A DNA stretch of 64,000 nt from Pilaira anomala (taxonomy: Eukaryota; Mucoromycota; Mucoromycetes; Mucorales; Mucoraceae). The stretch is from contig JAIXMQ010000009.1 in the NCBI GenBank assembly GCA_025716855.1, positions 124,001 through 188,000 on the forward strand, in the 5' to 3' direction. Of this stretch, positions 26,129 to 37,255 are shown in pieces. The notes under the pieces were generated by a model. That model had not been told where the DNA came from. It was given only the letters and a program-made list of their open reading frames with translations, and ran no database searches. Made by a program: the position numbers and the translations under genes. Every line of letters begins with the position of its first letter. Positions within the stretch are counted from its first letter, which is position 1.

Positions 26129-26921
26129 ATAATGTCTTATCAGAATAACTTTGTTGTACATATATCTATATCACCCCCTTCTTCTTCGATCTCACTTTCT
26201 TACCTTTTTTTTTCTTTTGTCATCTTTATAAACACTCACACACTCACGTTCATTTTTTTTTTTATTAATCTCTTCTATCATATAAAAATATATTAAAAAA
26301 ATTATATTCAACAAAATCACCTCTTCTCTCTTGTGTGTGTGTGTGTGTGTCTGATTACATACTATAATAGACTATAAACTCTCCCTTTTACATATTATAA
26401 AAATTATTAAATAGATAAAGGGGAAGGAGAGAGAGAGAGAGAGAGAGAGGGTTTTTATTTTAAAATAACACGTTTATTTCATGATAAAATAAAACATGTG
26501 ATGAATGTGAATATTTCACAAACTTTTTTTTTTTTTTTTCGCTCGAAAATAGCTCACAAAAACGGTTAAGCAACCGATTGGATATATTGAAAGTGGGCTT
26601 ATCAATATTCATTTCTTTTCATCCCAAGGAGATTTTATATCTTGCAGTCTCCTTTTTGGTTTACAAATCAATGTTGTTAGGAACACTTGAAAAAAAAAAT
26701 ATATATGCCAAAAATAACAAAGGTACACATGTGTACTTTGTCGATCAGTTTAGACAAAGAAGCCTAAAAAGGAGAAGATGGGTGACAGTTGTGATAGTGA
26801 TCTTTATTTTGTTGTTAATCAAGGAGAAAGAGAGAGAGAGAGAGAGAGAGATAAAGAGGAAGGTTCTTTGTTATAATATGTAGTGAAACAGAATGTGGTA
26901 ACTATTTCATGTATTATGTGT

Positions 26922-26954
<33 letters not shown>

Positions 26955-27425
26955 CAATGTACATGTATTGACTTTGTATAATTTAGAATTATAAAATATT
27001 AAAAAAAAAAAAAGGTTATACAAACATGTTTAGAAATGGAAACATGTTTTGAACAACATTTTTTTTAAAGTAAACAGGACAAGGGGCCCTTTTCTTAATA
27101 CTCCCACATTCTCTCTCACTCTTTCTCTTTCTCTGTCTCTTTCTCACTCTCTTATTTTTCATGACGCTTGGTCCCCACTCGGGTTCAAACATCGTGTGCT
27201 TGTGTAACTTTATAAAGATATAAAAATCCATTATTTCAGTGGAAAAAAAACTCTCTTTATCCTTCTCTCTTTCTTTTCTTTTTTCGTTATTATATTTTTT
27301 TTTATCAGTAATTGAATCTTGGTTGGTTCAATTGATAAACAGTTTGGAATTTTAACTAATTCATTCTCAACACCATCACTAACTTCTAACTGCTACACAC
27401 ATACACACGCACACACATATATACG
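26129..27425. other. Microsatellite-rich intergenic region
   Basis: Holds (GT)n near 26331-26351, (GA)n near 26428-26449, (AG)n near 26824-26851, a 31-A run at 26923-26953 and a CT-rich strip at 27110-27160. The + frame 26578-26883 is a chance opening ending in the AG repeat. No gene was seen. Confidence 0.6.
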
Positions 27426-27674
27426 ATGTATAATAACGAAACATATTATCAAGAAGACGATTCTTGCTTTGAACAATATGACAGTGATATGGCAGACGTT
27501 GTAGCTGAAGCAGATTATTATGATTATCGTAATGATTCTTTACTCGAGTTAGTTGTAGGTGTTCAAACTTATTTGGCAGAACAAGCCAAATCCGATTCTC
27601 CATTATACAGCCTTCAGTATAAACTGTACACTTATATGCGACTAAGAGCTCTTGATCTTGGCGTTGAATTATAA
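27426..27674 (+). CDS. Small acidic Tyr-rich protein, unknown
   Basis: Single-exon frame of 82 aa. The first half is acidic and Tyr-rich (MYNNETYYQEDDSCFEQY, ADYYDY). The second half is a likely amphipathic helix (LLELVVGVQTYLAEQAKS, QYKLYTYMRLRALDLGVEL). Amino-acid use is balanced, unlike surrounding chance frames. The 5' leader is CA-rich with no upstream ATG close by, and a pyrimidine-rich 3' tail follows. No family recognised. It could be a real small protein or the only exon of a fast-evolving gene. Confidence 0.55.
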   Translation: MYNNETYYQEDDSCFEQYDSDMADVVAEADYYDYRNDSLLELVVGVQTYLAEQAKSDSPLYSLQYKLYTYMRLRALDLGVEL

Positions 27675-29613
27675 TTCCCTTTTTTTTTTTTTACATACAT
27701 ATTCATTATATATACATATTTTTTTTTCCTTTTCCCCTTTTTCGCCTCTCATCCTCCTCTTTTTTTTTTTTTTATCCCTCTAAACAACAACAACCAAAAA
27801 AAAAAAAAAACTCATACTTTTCTCTCATATTCATTTACTCATTCAAAACGAAATACCTTTTTTTTTTGTACCCAAAATTCTTTATTATTAATATAATTCA
27901 AAAAATAAAAATCAACTATTTTTTTCTTTTTTTTTTTATTTTACCTCAATTGATGTCATGCAGCATTAAGAAATACTATACTTTTTGTGTACTACATGCA
28001 GCACACACTTTATTGAGTGGACCCCGTTTTTAATTCGTTATTTGCGCGGGCTTTTTTTCTAGAAGTATAATTTTTAAAGATTGTATAATCATTTTATATG
28101 AAAGAGAAAGTTCTTTATTATGTAGTCAGATAATATATTCACACAAACACACCCCTTTTATATAACAAAGAGTAGTTTAATTCTGTAATTGCGAAAAGAA
28201 GAAGAAGGATTTTTTTTTTTGTGAAGTAAAGTACATATTAAGAATTATTCACGATAAGAGAGAAAGTGTGTGTATATACAAGTACGGGTGTAATGATAAA
28301 GGAGAATGAAAGGAGAAGAGGGGAAGGAGGAAGGGATGATGATGAAAAAATTTTTTTTTAAAAAAAAGCTCTTATTCAATTGAATTGAGATCTTTTACCT
28401 TTTTTTTTTCAATTGAAGGGAAATTTAGTATTTATGGTACCAATTGACAGTTACTTTACAAGATTCATTTGTGGTTCCTTTTGTCACAGACATCTTTTGT
28501 TAATGTGATACCCATGTTGAAATTAAAAGGATAAATGACCCCAAATATGTCGTATAAGCACTGCAAATAAAACACTAATCTACTCTATGATAAAAAAAGC
28601 TTCAATCGAAACGGCGGCTTTAAATTTAAATCGAACGGCCTTCAATTGTAGTATAATAGAGCGGGGAGATGTCGGTTTATGCTTATCACTTGGAGAGAAG
28701 AAAAAAAAAAGTTTACATATATTTTATTCAATATATGTTCATTTGTATGTATTTGAGAGAAGCCGAGCTTTGTTTATTGGCAATTATGCTAAATACCAAT
28801 ACTATTTTTTTTTTTTCAACGATGGCTGAGATATGTAGAATATAATAGATATTTTAACTATGCCTTTTTTTTTTTTTTTTAATGAGGAGTTTATTTTTTT
28901 TTAACATTTGTCAGACGAAGCATTGTGGCACACACATTGAAAAATTAAATGTTTACAAGAGCCTGTACATACATAAAAAAAAGAGAATTTTTTTAACATA
29001 AAAAAAATTTTTTTTTTCGAACATGGATGTGTATATTTTTTTAAAGGACCGTGTGATATTATTTTTTTCATTTTAAAAAAGATACCCCTCCGCCCTTCGA
29101 AACCAAAAAAATAGAAAAAAGGAACCCAGAGTGAGTTTATTAAACAAAAAAGTGGGGCGACAGACAATCAGACAATGAGCGAGCGAGCGTGTGTGTGTGT
29201 GTGGGTGGGTGTCAGTTTATATACCTTTACACACGCCTACCCGAGAAAAGATCATGGAACCTTAAATACTTCAATGCATTACCCTTTTTTTTTAAAAAAA
29301 ATGGAATCAACACAAGAGTTTGATCTTGTCGGAAGTAATGGTGGATTATAATGAACGATCAGAATCACCATTAAAAAAAGTATATATATCAGAACAGTTC
29401 CGTTACACGATAACCATGTTTGGTGTGACGATTTTTTCAAATCATCTAAAATAATGATGTTGTATATTTTTAAAGTCTATATTTTTTGATTTTTTTTTTT
29501 CCAAGATATACATCTCTCTTTTCTTTTTTTCTTTTTTTTTCTTTTTTTTTTTTTTTTCTTTGCTTTTCTCCATAACCTTTCTCTTTCCTAAAAAAAACCC
29601 CCATTAAAAACAA
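27675..29613. other. Intergenic region
   Basis: About 1.9 kb of low-complexity sequence with T and A runs, two T-to-A switch tracts (28351-28367, 29285-29301) and a (GT)n strip near 29188-29215. A CT/T-rich leader at 29510-29600 precedes the next gene. A short phrase at 28620-28650 (AAATCGAACGGCC) also occurs at 46290-46305. No gene was seen. Confidence 0.55.
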
Positions 29614-30262
29614 ATGGATGATTATGAACTCGAACGAATTTATTCACAACAGTTACAAGAAGAATTAATCAACCAAACGAAAAATGCGGTGATACAATTT
29701 GTAGAACTTTGTCCACATGTATTTGGGTTGGAAAATTTAATTTTACAAACAGATCAATTTTTATCTCCTATTCATGAACGAATTGCTGAATTATACAAGG
29801 ACGTATGTGATACTTATCTTGAAAATGGTATACCATTTGACCAAGCCTGGGTAAAGAAAAATATATATATTTATTTTATGAAAAATAAACTTTTTTGTAT
29901 TAACAATTTACCTTTAAGAACTGGATCATGGTTTGGAGACAACAGTTATCATTTGCTTCGTTAGCAGAACATTACGGTCAAGATCAAGTGATTGGATCAG
30001 TTCATCCTCGTGCACGAAAAGCAGTAACTCAAATTTATTCTGAACAACTAGATAAATATATGCAATGGTTTCCATGGAGTTGGTTTTCTAATATGCAATT
30101 TATTGGTGCGGGTGGATTCTCTGCTGTTTATGCTGTTCAAATGACACCTGCCTATGATCCACAGCCATTAAGAATGGCACTAAAAATCGTCGACGACAAA
30201 TTATTAAACGAGGCAAGCACAACCCCCCACTATAATTTTTAAAGCGGACAAGTTTCATTCTT

Positions 30263-30306
<44 letters not shown>

Positions 30307-31192
30307 CATTACCATACCAAATATATAGATCTCAGTACAATCCAAGGCGTTTTTACCACTTTTATTTCAAGGATTAACAGTATGTGAAAGTACAAGTGAT
30401 TTAATGATGGTTATGAAATTAAGTAACGATGGCAACCTAGAAGATCATATGCAACAGTTACCATTAGGTGATCTTGATCTAAAGACGATTACAGGAACCA
30501 TTTTACGTCTTGCTGCAAATTTAAGTGATTTACATAAAGTTGGTATGTGTCACCGAAACGTGCATCCACGCAACATTATCTGTACAGATTCAGATTATTT
30601 TTTAGTGGATTATCGATTTGCAACACCCACAAAGGAATCATCGTCAGTGACAGCATTAACCAAAGCAGTTTATGGAAGATTACCCTATATAGCGCCCGAA
30701 GTACGTCAAGGAATATATACTGAGAAATCGGATATCTATAGTCTAGGTATCATACTTTGGCAACTCGTGAGTAAAGTGATTTTTCCTTCACCCGATGTGT
30801 TAATGGATGCAGAAGATCATGTGTATCGAATCGAAGTTGTACCTGGATTACCTACTTGGTATCAAAAGTTATATATTGCTTGTTTAGAACCGAAACCAGA
30901 GAATAGACCAGATGCAAATGAAATCAGTTTAGCTTTACAGTCAATTCATCAAGGCTTAAACTTTTCTGTACCTTTGAATAGACAAGTGACGGAATATATT
31001 GTGGCTAGAAGAGCTGAGGCTGCAGATCATTTACGTACTTATGCTAAAGTCAAAGGTATTGTTTCTGCTTCTACTACTCGTTTGTATACCCTTTCTAATT
31101 TACCTTCCACTCAATCTTTTCTTTCTTTGCCTTTTCAACATTTACCTTTTCAAACTATATGGGATGACTTGTCTGCTTATATTGATATCTAA
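29614..31192 (+). CDS. Protein-kinase-fold protein, predicted pseudokinase
   Basis: Three exons: 29614-29850, 29919-30212, 30329-31192; 464 aa. The second intron needs a GC donor (GAG|GCAAGC) and is the only phase-consistent join seen. N-terminal 140 residues are helical and unrecognised. The kinase fold begins near residue 145: glycine loop IGAGGFSAVYAV, lysine in MALKIVDD, then CHRNVHPRNII where HRD has become HRN, and VDYRFAT where DFG has become DYR. APE motif and lobe are intact (YIAPEVRQGIYTEKSDIYSL, ENRPDANEI). Loss of both the catalytic Asp and the DFG phenylalanine and glycine predicts weak or no phosphotransfer, so a scaffold or allosteric role is likelier. The C-terminal about 90 residues follow the fold without known domains. 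Confidence 0.82.
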
Positions 31193-31503
31193 TAAATATA
31201 AAATGTTTTTCTTTCATAATTTAAGGTGAGGGTGTGAGTGTGAGTGTGAGTGTGTGTGTGAGAGTGTGTGTGTGAGAGAGAGAGAGAGAGAGTGTGTGTG
31301 TAACATGAAGACAGTGCACACACACACTAAAATAAAACATGAATACATGCTTAAGCTAATATATATATATATATTTTTTGATTGGTCGAGGTTTAATATT
31401 AATATATTTAAAAAAAAGGGGAAAAAAAGGGGGTGGGGGGATCATGATGGGGGATTTTTTTTTGTTTTTTTTTTGTTATATAAAGAAGGAATTTTATATA
31501 TAT
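31193..31503. other. Short convergent spacer with GT/GA microsatellite
   Basis: Between the pseudokinase stop and the coiled-coil gene stop. It contains (GT)n/(GA)n repeats at 31225-31305, a TA run near 31363 and G/T-rich runs at 31418-31475. No gene. Confidence 0.6.
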
Positions 31504-32544
31504 TCAAGTGCAGGTGAGTTGTGCAGTTTCCCAAAAGGCTTGCATTTGTTTAACTTTCTTTGTTGATTCCAGATCTAAATCATCTAAACCCCACATAATT
31601 TCTTTTACTCTTTCAGCCGCTTCACCTTTTTCCAATACGATTGGATCTTCATCATCTTTTTCCTCTATAAATTTATTTATCCTTCTCATATCTTTTCTAA
31701 CTTCATGTACAGTTTTTGCAATCGATCTTAATCTTGAATTCAATTCTTGTACTTGACGTTTATTGACATACATAATTTCTTTTAATTCTTCTAATGATTC
31801 AGTAGCAGCACTTGTTTCGAGAGTAAGCGTTCGAATAGAAGGTAAAGGATTTTCATAAGAATAATTTGAATCATTTAAAGTATTCTTGACACAAGATAAA
31901 AGTACTTCAATTTCTTTTAATGCTTCAATAGACATCCAACTCGATTCTTTTCTAATAGCACCATCTAAATTACGAAGATAATTTGTTTGTCTTTCACGAT
32001 CGCGAGACTTACTTTGTACATTATTAATAACTGATTGAATCACAAATTCAAGTGGTGGTGAAAAAGTCACGAGATCTTTTAGTGTTTCATCCAACGATAA
32101 AGTGTTTAATAACCGCTTATGAAGCGTTTTGGTTTCCCAAACTGCTGTATTTAAATCTTCCAATTGTCGCTTTAATAGTTCAAAAGGGTCATCATCTTCT
32201 TGTTCATTCAAACTAGACCAACTACTGCTAAAAGAAGAACGACGACTACGAATACCTGTAGAAGCTGACCATTGTAAAGGTGACAATAAAGGACTTGTCA
32301 CATCACAACTTAAAGAACGTCGGTCCATAGCCATAGTCGCTAATTTTGAAGTAGTCTGTACTGGTGGAACTGTTACTTGTTCCGCCGTCATTAAATCTTC
32401 TTCTACTACTGTTGCTGATTTTAATTCGGCTGCTAAAGATGACCCTAAAGGTACTTCATTCAAGTAACCTTTACCGAGAAGTTCTTCTTCTAAAGAATGT
32501 CCCATATATTCTTCTTCTTCAAATAAGGAACTTTCTGTCATCAT
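31504..32544 (-). CDS. Acidic coiled-coil protein, unknown function
   Basis: Intronless 346-aa frame, unusual here because most neighbours are split. The first 115 residues are acidic then Ser-rich (RRSSFSSSWSSLNEQEDDD) and probably disordered. The remainder is strongly helical with heptad-like spacing (LLKRQLEDLNTAVWETKTLHKRLL, ELKEIMYVNKRQVQELNSRL in part, RRINKFIEEKDDED), suggesting coiled coils. No enzymatic motif, signal peptide or membrane helix. It may be a cytoskeletal or adaptor protein, but no family was recognised. A start at the second Met is equally possible. Confidence 0.75.
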   Translation of the reverse strand: MMTESSLFEEEEYMGHSLEEELLGKGYLNEVPLGSSLAAELKSATVVEEDLMTAEQVTVPPVQTTSKLATMAMDRRSLSCDVTSPLLSPLQWSASTGIRSRRSSFSSSWSSLNEQEDDDPFELLKRQLEDLNTAVWETKTLHKRLLNTLSLDETLKDLVTFSPPLEFVIQSVINNVQSKSRDRERQTNYLRNLDGAIRKESSWMSIEALKEIEVLLSCVKNTLNDSNYSYENPLPSIRTLTLETSAATESLEELKEIMYVNKRQVQELNSRLRSIAKTVHEVRKDMRRINKFIEEKDDEDPIVLEKGEAAERVKEIMWGLDDLDLESTKKVKQMQAFWETAQLTCT

Positions 32545-32647
32545 TTTTATTTATAATTTAACAAAAGAGAGAAAAAGAGTGTGGAAAAAAAAAAAAAAAA
32601 AAAAAAAAGGAAAATAAAAAAATTTACTCTCAATCAACCTTGTGACC

Positions 32648-32942
32648 TCACCAAGTTTGTCGACTACTCATTGTAGAGTTTTCCATTCTATAAGCTCGGA
32701 GTTCATTGGTATAATCATGCATTCTTTTGCCCCAGTCCTTCAATCGAACTACCTATATAATAAAATAAATAAATAAAAAAAAAGGGGAGAGAGAGAGGGG
32801 GGAATATATATTTACTACTGCTGTAACATTATCATCACTTTGTAACTGATCTGCTGCATCCACTAATTTCTTGGCAGACAAAGAAGGTTGATTATATTGC
32901 TTTACCTATTATAGATTGATCTATTTTAGCTATAGATTCAAC

Positions 32943-32973
<31 letters not shown>

Positions 32974-34159
32974 AATAATTCTCCACTTACAATATCTACC
33001 ACTTCTTGATCAGACATAACAGAAGTAATACCATCTGTCACAAATACTAAAAATGCTCCTGGATTCTTTTGATTGATACTATATCGGACAATATCGGGTT
33101 CAGCAGAAACACCAAACCTCTTTAATTTAGCATCACCAAACGCTCGACTTGTAGCCAACATACCCATTATGCGTTCGTCACCCCAAGAGTCAGTTGTAAC
33201 AAATCCCGCATACTTTCTTAATCTGTCTGTCTCGATCGGATTCCCCGGATGATGATCACCAGTTGTTAATGAGATGGCATGTCCAGTATTCGCATCACAA
33301 AGTAGTATTCGAGTATCACCTACATGTCCCACAATGATATCATATACTTCACTTTGCCAAAACGCTTTCTTATCATGAGGTTCAATAATGGCTATACTAC
33401 CTGTAGATCCTTCATCGTCTTTATGTGCGTCGTCTAATAAATGACTGGATTGCTTTAAACAAATCATGTCCGCATATAAAAATGCAATCGTAATCCGTTG
33501 TTCAATACTCAGGTCTTGAATATTAATACCTGCCTTGGGTTTACCATCTGTATCCAAATATTGCTTCAAGTTGGCTGGAATAGGGAATCGTTTAAAGTAA
33601 CCTCGGTAACTACGCAAGTAACTGAGTGTTTCGTAAAAATCGTTTAATGTCACTGTCTCAATTTTTTCATGAAGTTTATTTGATAACCATTCAGATACTA
33701 CTGGTCCACCATGTCTTTTTTTTAAATGTATTAGCCAATTTTTTTAAAAAAAAAATCAATGCCTCTACCCTGCTTTTTTTTTTTTTTTTTACCCGTCAAA
33801 GATACCAATATAAGCTCGTTCTGCTTCTTTATTCATTGCAAATGCTGTTGATGAAGTTGGTATATCCAATGATACAGCTCTAAATTGATCTTCGTTCGAT
33901 GGTCTTGTACCTCGAGAAGAGCAAGAACCGATCAATTGATTTTTACGGTTAAGTTGAATTCTTAATAAACTATTATCTATGTATAGAGGGTAATTATATA
34001 TATATATATATATATATATCAATTCTTTTATCTGCTACCAATTTTTTTTTTTTTTTTACCTTGTACACTTTTCATAAGATAATAGTCTTTATAACCTACT
34101 CTGGTCGTGCTTGAAAATTGTCTTTTAAACGTATTTTGACATAGCTTGAATAATGTCAT
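32648..34159 (-). CDS. PP2C-type protein phosphatase, probably mitochondrial
   Basis: Five exons: 34060-34159, 33793-33976, 32991-33714, 32816-32905, 32648-32752; in phase, 400 aa. PPM/PP2C metal-binding motifs are all present: SRGTRPSNEDQFR, IGIFDGHGGPVV, GHVGDTRILL, LVFVTDGITSVMSD and DDNVTAVVVRLKDWG. These enzymes are Mg/Mn-dependent Ser/Thr phosphatases. The N-terminus MTLFKLCQNTFKRQFSSTTR is basic, hydroxylated and free of acidic residues, fitting a mitochondrial presequence. With the SRGTRP..NED block this points to the Ptc5/Ptc6 group that acts on pyruvate dehydrogenase or in mitophagy; the exact member is not certain. An in-frame ATG lies further upstream (34222), but it would add a Phe/Leu/Ser-rich stretch and hide the presequence. 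Confidence 0.88.
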
Positions 34160-34505
34160 TACTTTGAATAGTTTAAAATAAAAAAGGAGAGAGAGAGAGA
34201 AAGAGAGAGAGAAAAAAAACAAAAGGAATCTAAAAAACTTTCCCCATATTTTTTAGGATTTTTCCCACCTGTTTTTTTCAGAGGCGCTGTCTTAATCTGT
34301 TTCATGCCATCATTGTACCTTTTTTTTTTTTATATATATGTATATCAACTTTTTTTTTTTTTTTTAATTTATTAGTGTGAGTTGAGTGAGTGGTTTGTAT
34401 GGAAGTGGGAAGGGGGAATTGTCATCTTTCTATATTATAATACAAGGTTCTTTTTTTTTTAAAAAAAAAAAAATAGTGGGAAAAAATTCATGCTTTTTTT
34501 TTTTT
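34160..34505. other. Short intergenic spacer
   Basis: Lies between the PP2C start and the end of mitochondrial L11. It carries a GA-rich strip (34185-34215), T runs and a T-to-A switch tract at 34451-34473. No gene. Confidence 0.6.
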
Positions 34506-34949
34506 TTAATGAACAACTTGAATTCCAACACTCTTAGCCACACCAATAATACTACTAGTAATACTCTCAAGTGATAAATGCTTCAAGTTGAGATCTTGTT
34601 GTTTAATTTTAGCGATTTCATACACGTGTTTCAAACTAACTGTTCCAGCAACTTCCGTACCAGGTGTTTGAGCACCCTTGGTAATACCTGCAGCCTTCTT
34701 TAAAAAGTAAGTGGTAGGTGGTGACTTGACTACAAAGGTAAAGGTACGATCAGGTTTAATGGTAATCACAGTTGGTAAAGGTGTATCAGTCACAATATGC
34801 TTCGTCTTGTCATTGAACTGTTTACAGAAATCCATCGATTTAACACCACGAGCACCTAATGCAGGTCCAACAGGTGGACTAGGTGAGGCTTTACCTGCTC
34901 CAATTAATAACTTAACAAGGACTTCGGCTGCTTGTGTTTTCTTTGACAT
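34506..34949 (-). CDS. MRPL19: Mitochondrial large-subunit ribosomal protein L11 (uL11m)
   Basis: Intronless 147-aa frame. It aligns by eye with bacterial-type L11 along its length: [20 protein letters not shown] (the Pro-rich hinge that contacts elongation factors), [51 protein letters not shown], and a C-terminal ...[15 protein letters not shown] that matches the rRNA-binding helix. L11 binds the GTPase-associated centre of the large rRNA. Bacterial-type length and sequence, unlike cytosolic L12, assign it to mitochondria. Symbol follows the yeast ortholog. The start is the first Met of the frame and gives the standard N-terminus. Confidence 0.93.
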   Translation of the reverse strand: MSKKTQAAEVLVKLLIGAGKASPSPPVGPALGARGVKSMDFCKQFNDKTKHIVTDTPLPTVITIKPDRTFTFVVKSPPTTYFLKKAAGITKGAQTPGTEVAGTVSLKHVYEIAKIKQQDLNLKHLSLESITSSIIGVAKSVGIQVVH

Positions 34950-35265
34950 TTTTGAAGCTAGGGAAAAAATAAATAAAAAATCTAATCAAAAAGGTGAAAA
35001 AAGAAAAAAAATCATGATGCTACCCCCTTGCAAGTGGCTTATGGTTAAAAGCCCGTCCCCCTTCACATTAAAAGTGTGATGAACTGTATTTTATTCTGAG
35101 GAATGATGGCTCTCACTTATACTCAAGGTCTATCCTGCTGCTCCTCTTCTGGAGCTTATTGTGATCTATCAAAACCACACCCCCTCTTTTTTTTTTTTTA
35201 CCTGATAGGTTTTTCCTATTATTTCAACATCATGGCTACTGATATAATAGATATACGAACATATA

Positions 35266-35457
35266 GATATATATTTGTGTTACTGCCATAGATATATATT
35301 TGTGTTGTTACCATAGATATATATTTGTGTTGTTACCATAGATATATATTTGTGTTGTTACCATAGATATATATTTGTGTTGTTGCCATAGATAATGATT
35401 TGTGTTGTTGCCATAGATAATGATTTGTGTTGTTGCCATAGATAATGATTTGTTTTA
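35266..35457. repeat. Minisatellite, 25-bp unit, about 8 copies
   Basis: Units start at 35266, 35291, 35316, 35341, 35366, 35391, 35416 and 35441. The first five are of the form GATATATATTTGTGTTGTTA plus CCATA; the last three switch to a GATAATGATTTG variant. The block order suggests separate expansion of two unit types. No coding role is apparent. Confidence 0.92.
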
Positions 35458-36460
35458 AATTGCCAAATTGAATTCTATGGACATCTCTCCTCCCGCTGAA
35501 ACTGCCGATGCACCTGCCCGTGAAATAACTGTTGATGAAGCATTTAACGTTGATACTCTTATTTAGACAGAAAAAAAACCCTTTAATTTCTGCTCTTTAT
35601 CCCAAGTTAGAGGCGTAAGCTATGCAAACTAAAGTACATTTATTTAATTATTGATAATTCAAGTCTCTTGTATGGGACAAATCCAGCTCCAATTTTCACA
35701 ATGCATGAGAAGGATATCTTTTCTTAATCACAATATGTAAGCTTTTTATTATGATAACTATCAAATAGTATGAGAAGGTATTGCATGTATTTAATTCAAT
35801 AGGTTCTACTTATTTTCTTTTTCTTTTTTTTTTTTTTTTGAATAATAACTACATAAAAAGAAAAGAAAAAAAAAATACTTCTCCACTACTAAGTAACTAT
35901 CTCGAAATCTTTAGATGAATGATATATATAACCATCAATTCATAAAAGCCTTTTCCAAAGCTATTATTGAATGCAACAAGATTGTTTTTTTTCGTAATCA
36001 ATCGTTCAGTGAAGGAGATTTTTCTCAACTTGGTCCAACACTTTTTTAATTTTGTTAATCACTGATATATAATACTTTCATATGTACCATTCAATAAGAT
36101 TTCTCAAGATTGCCTCCAAGATATTATACCATTTTTTTTTTTACAGCTAGACTTTTTTTTTTTATTGTTATTATTTACCTTTTAACATCTATCTTAGTTA
36201 ACCACACAGTAGTTTAGACCTTTTTTTTTTTCTTCTATATTGTATATCTTTATAATTCATTGCAAAAACCAATTAGCAAAAAAAAAATATATTCAACTAA
36301 AGTGTACAAGTAGAATATTCGCTCTAATGAAGTCTTTGGTTAATGCATAAAGCACACAGAAGACACCATATAAACTCATCTACACCATAGTCAGGAACTT
36401 CAAAGGCCAAAAGCCTGCTTTTTTTTGTGTGGTACCCCAAGAATTCATCTTGTTTTTTTT

Positions 36461-36478
36461 GAGGGGGGGGGGGGGGGG
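36461..36478. repeat. Poly-G tract
   Basis: A run of about 17-18 G in a very AT-rich setting, next to a T run. It could form a G-quadruplex or be an assembly artefact. Confidence 0.8.
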
Positions 36479-37255
36479 GAATAGTGATAGAATTTCCCGT
36501 ATTATGTATAGGATGTGGGTGAAGGTTTAATTTTTTTTTTTTCCCTTTCTTTTTCTAGGCCATAAAATACTAAAATATGATTGACATAAAAGCTTGAATA
36601 TTTCCTTCAGTTTTTCATTTTTTTAAATATATATCGAAGAAGGAAAACAAATGGCTTTCATTCAAAAGTCATGCGTGATTGTTTTTATAAATATTATAGG
36701 GGCTATTTTTTTTTTTTTTTTTTTTTTACATTCCCTGTCAATTTTGATACATCAAAAAAAAAGAAACAAAATGTATGTAGTATTGTCATGTGTGAAACCA
36801 ATTCTATTACTCATTAATTACAATTTAGCAGCAATTGAAATATTTCAAACTTAGAAATAGTAAATGACACAAAAAGTGTTTAAAACGAAAAAAACAAAAA
36901 ACAAATGACGTTTCATCTGAGTGATTTTAACCAATGATAATAGAGTATTGACAGCAAATTTTTTATTATTTATTTTGTTCTGTTTTTACCTACCTTTTTT
37001 CACCTTTTTTTTTTTTAAAAAAACAGTATACATTTATACATATAACAAAAAACCTATCTATATATATTTATATAGATATATCGTATATATATATATAAAC
37101 CTTCTTTTTCCCCTTCATATATCCATCTTCTTATATTTTATCTTTTTTTTTTTATCTTTGAAAGAAAGAAAGAAAAAAAAAAAAAATAGCCAACAGAGAA
37201 TATTTTTTAGTTACATATAGTTTTTTTTTTAAAAAAAAAAAAGAGAGAGAGAGAG

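Larger units (their letters stand above)
34950..37255. other. Intergenic region with minisatellite
   Basis: About 2.3 kb. It holds a 25-bp minisatellite (35266-35457), a 30-codon frame right after it (35477-35566), a G run of about 17-18 at 36461-36478, and T-to-A switches at 37005-37024 and 37221-37242, the last just before the next start codon. The + frame 36921-37220 is Tyr/Ile/Phe low complexity and was not accepted as a gene. Confidence 0.6.

Noticed and set aside
27150..27200. GGGTTCAAAC resembling a tRNA T-loop
   Set aside because: The flanking bases do not form a 5-bp T stem, and no acceptor, D or anticodon arms are present.
28587..28829. 80-aa plus-strand frame
   Set aside because: Only the first 35 residues look mixed; the rest is run-derived, and no promoter, intron or homology support was found.
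35266..35457. Regular 25-bp repeats considered as a CRISPR array
   Set aside because: Units are head-to-tail with no unique spacers, and the genome is eukaryotic; it is a minisatellite.
36921..37220. 99-aa plus-strand frame upstream of the Nab3-like gene
   Set aside because: Composed almost only of Tyr, Ile, Phe, Leu and Lys from TA and T runs; it fits a leader region, not a protein.
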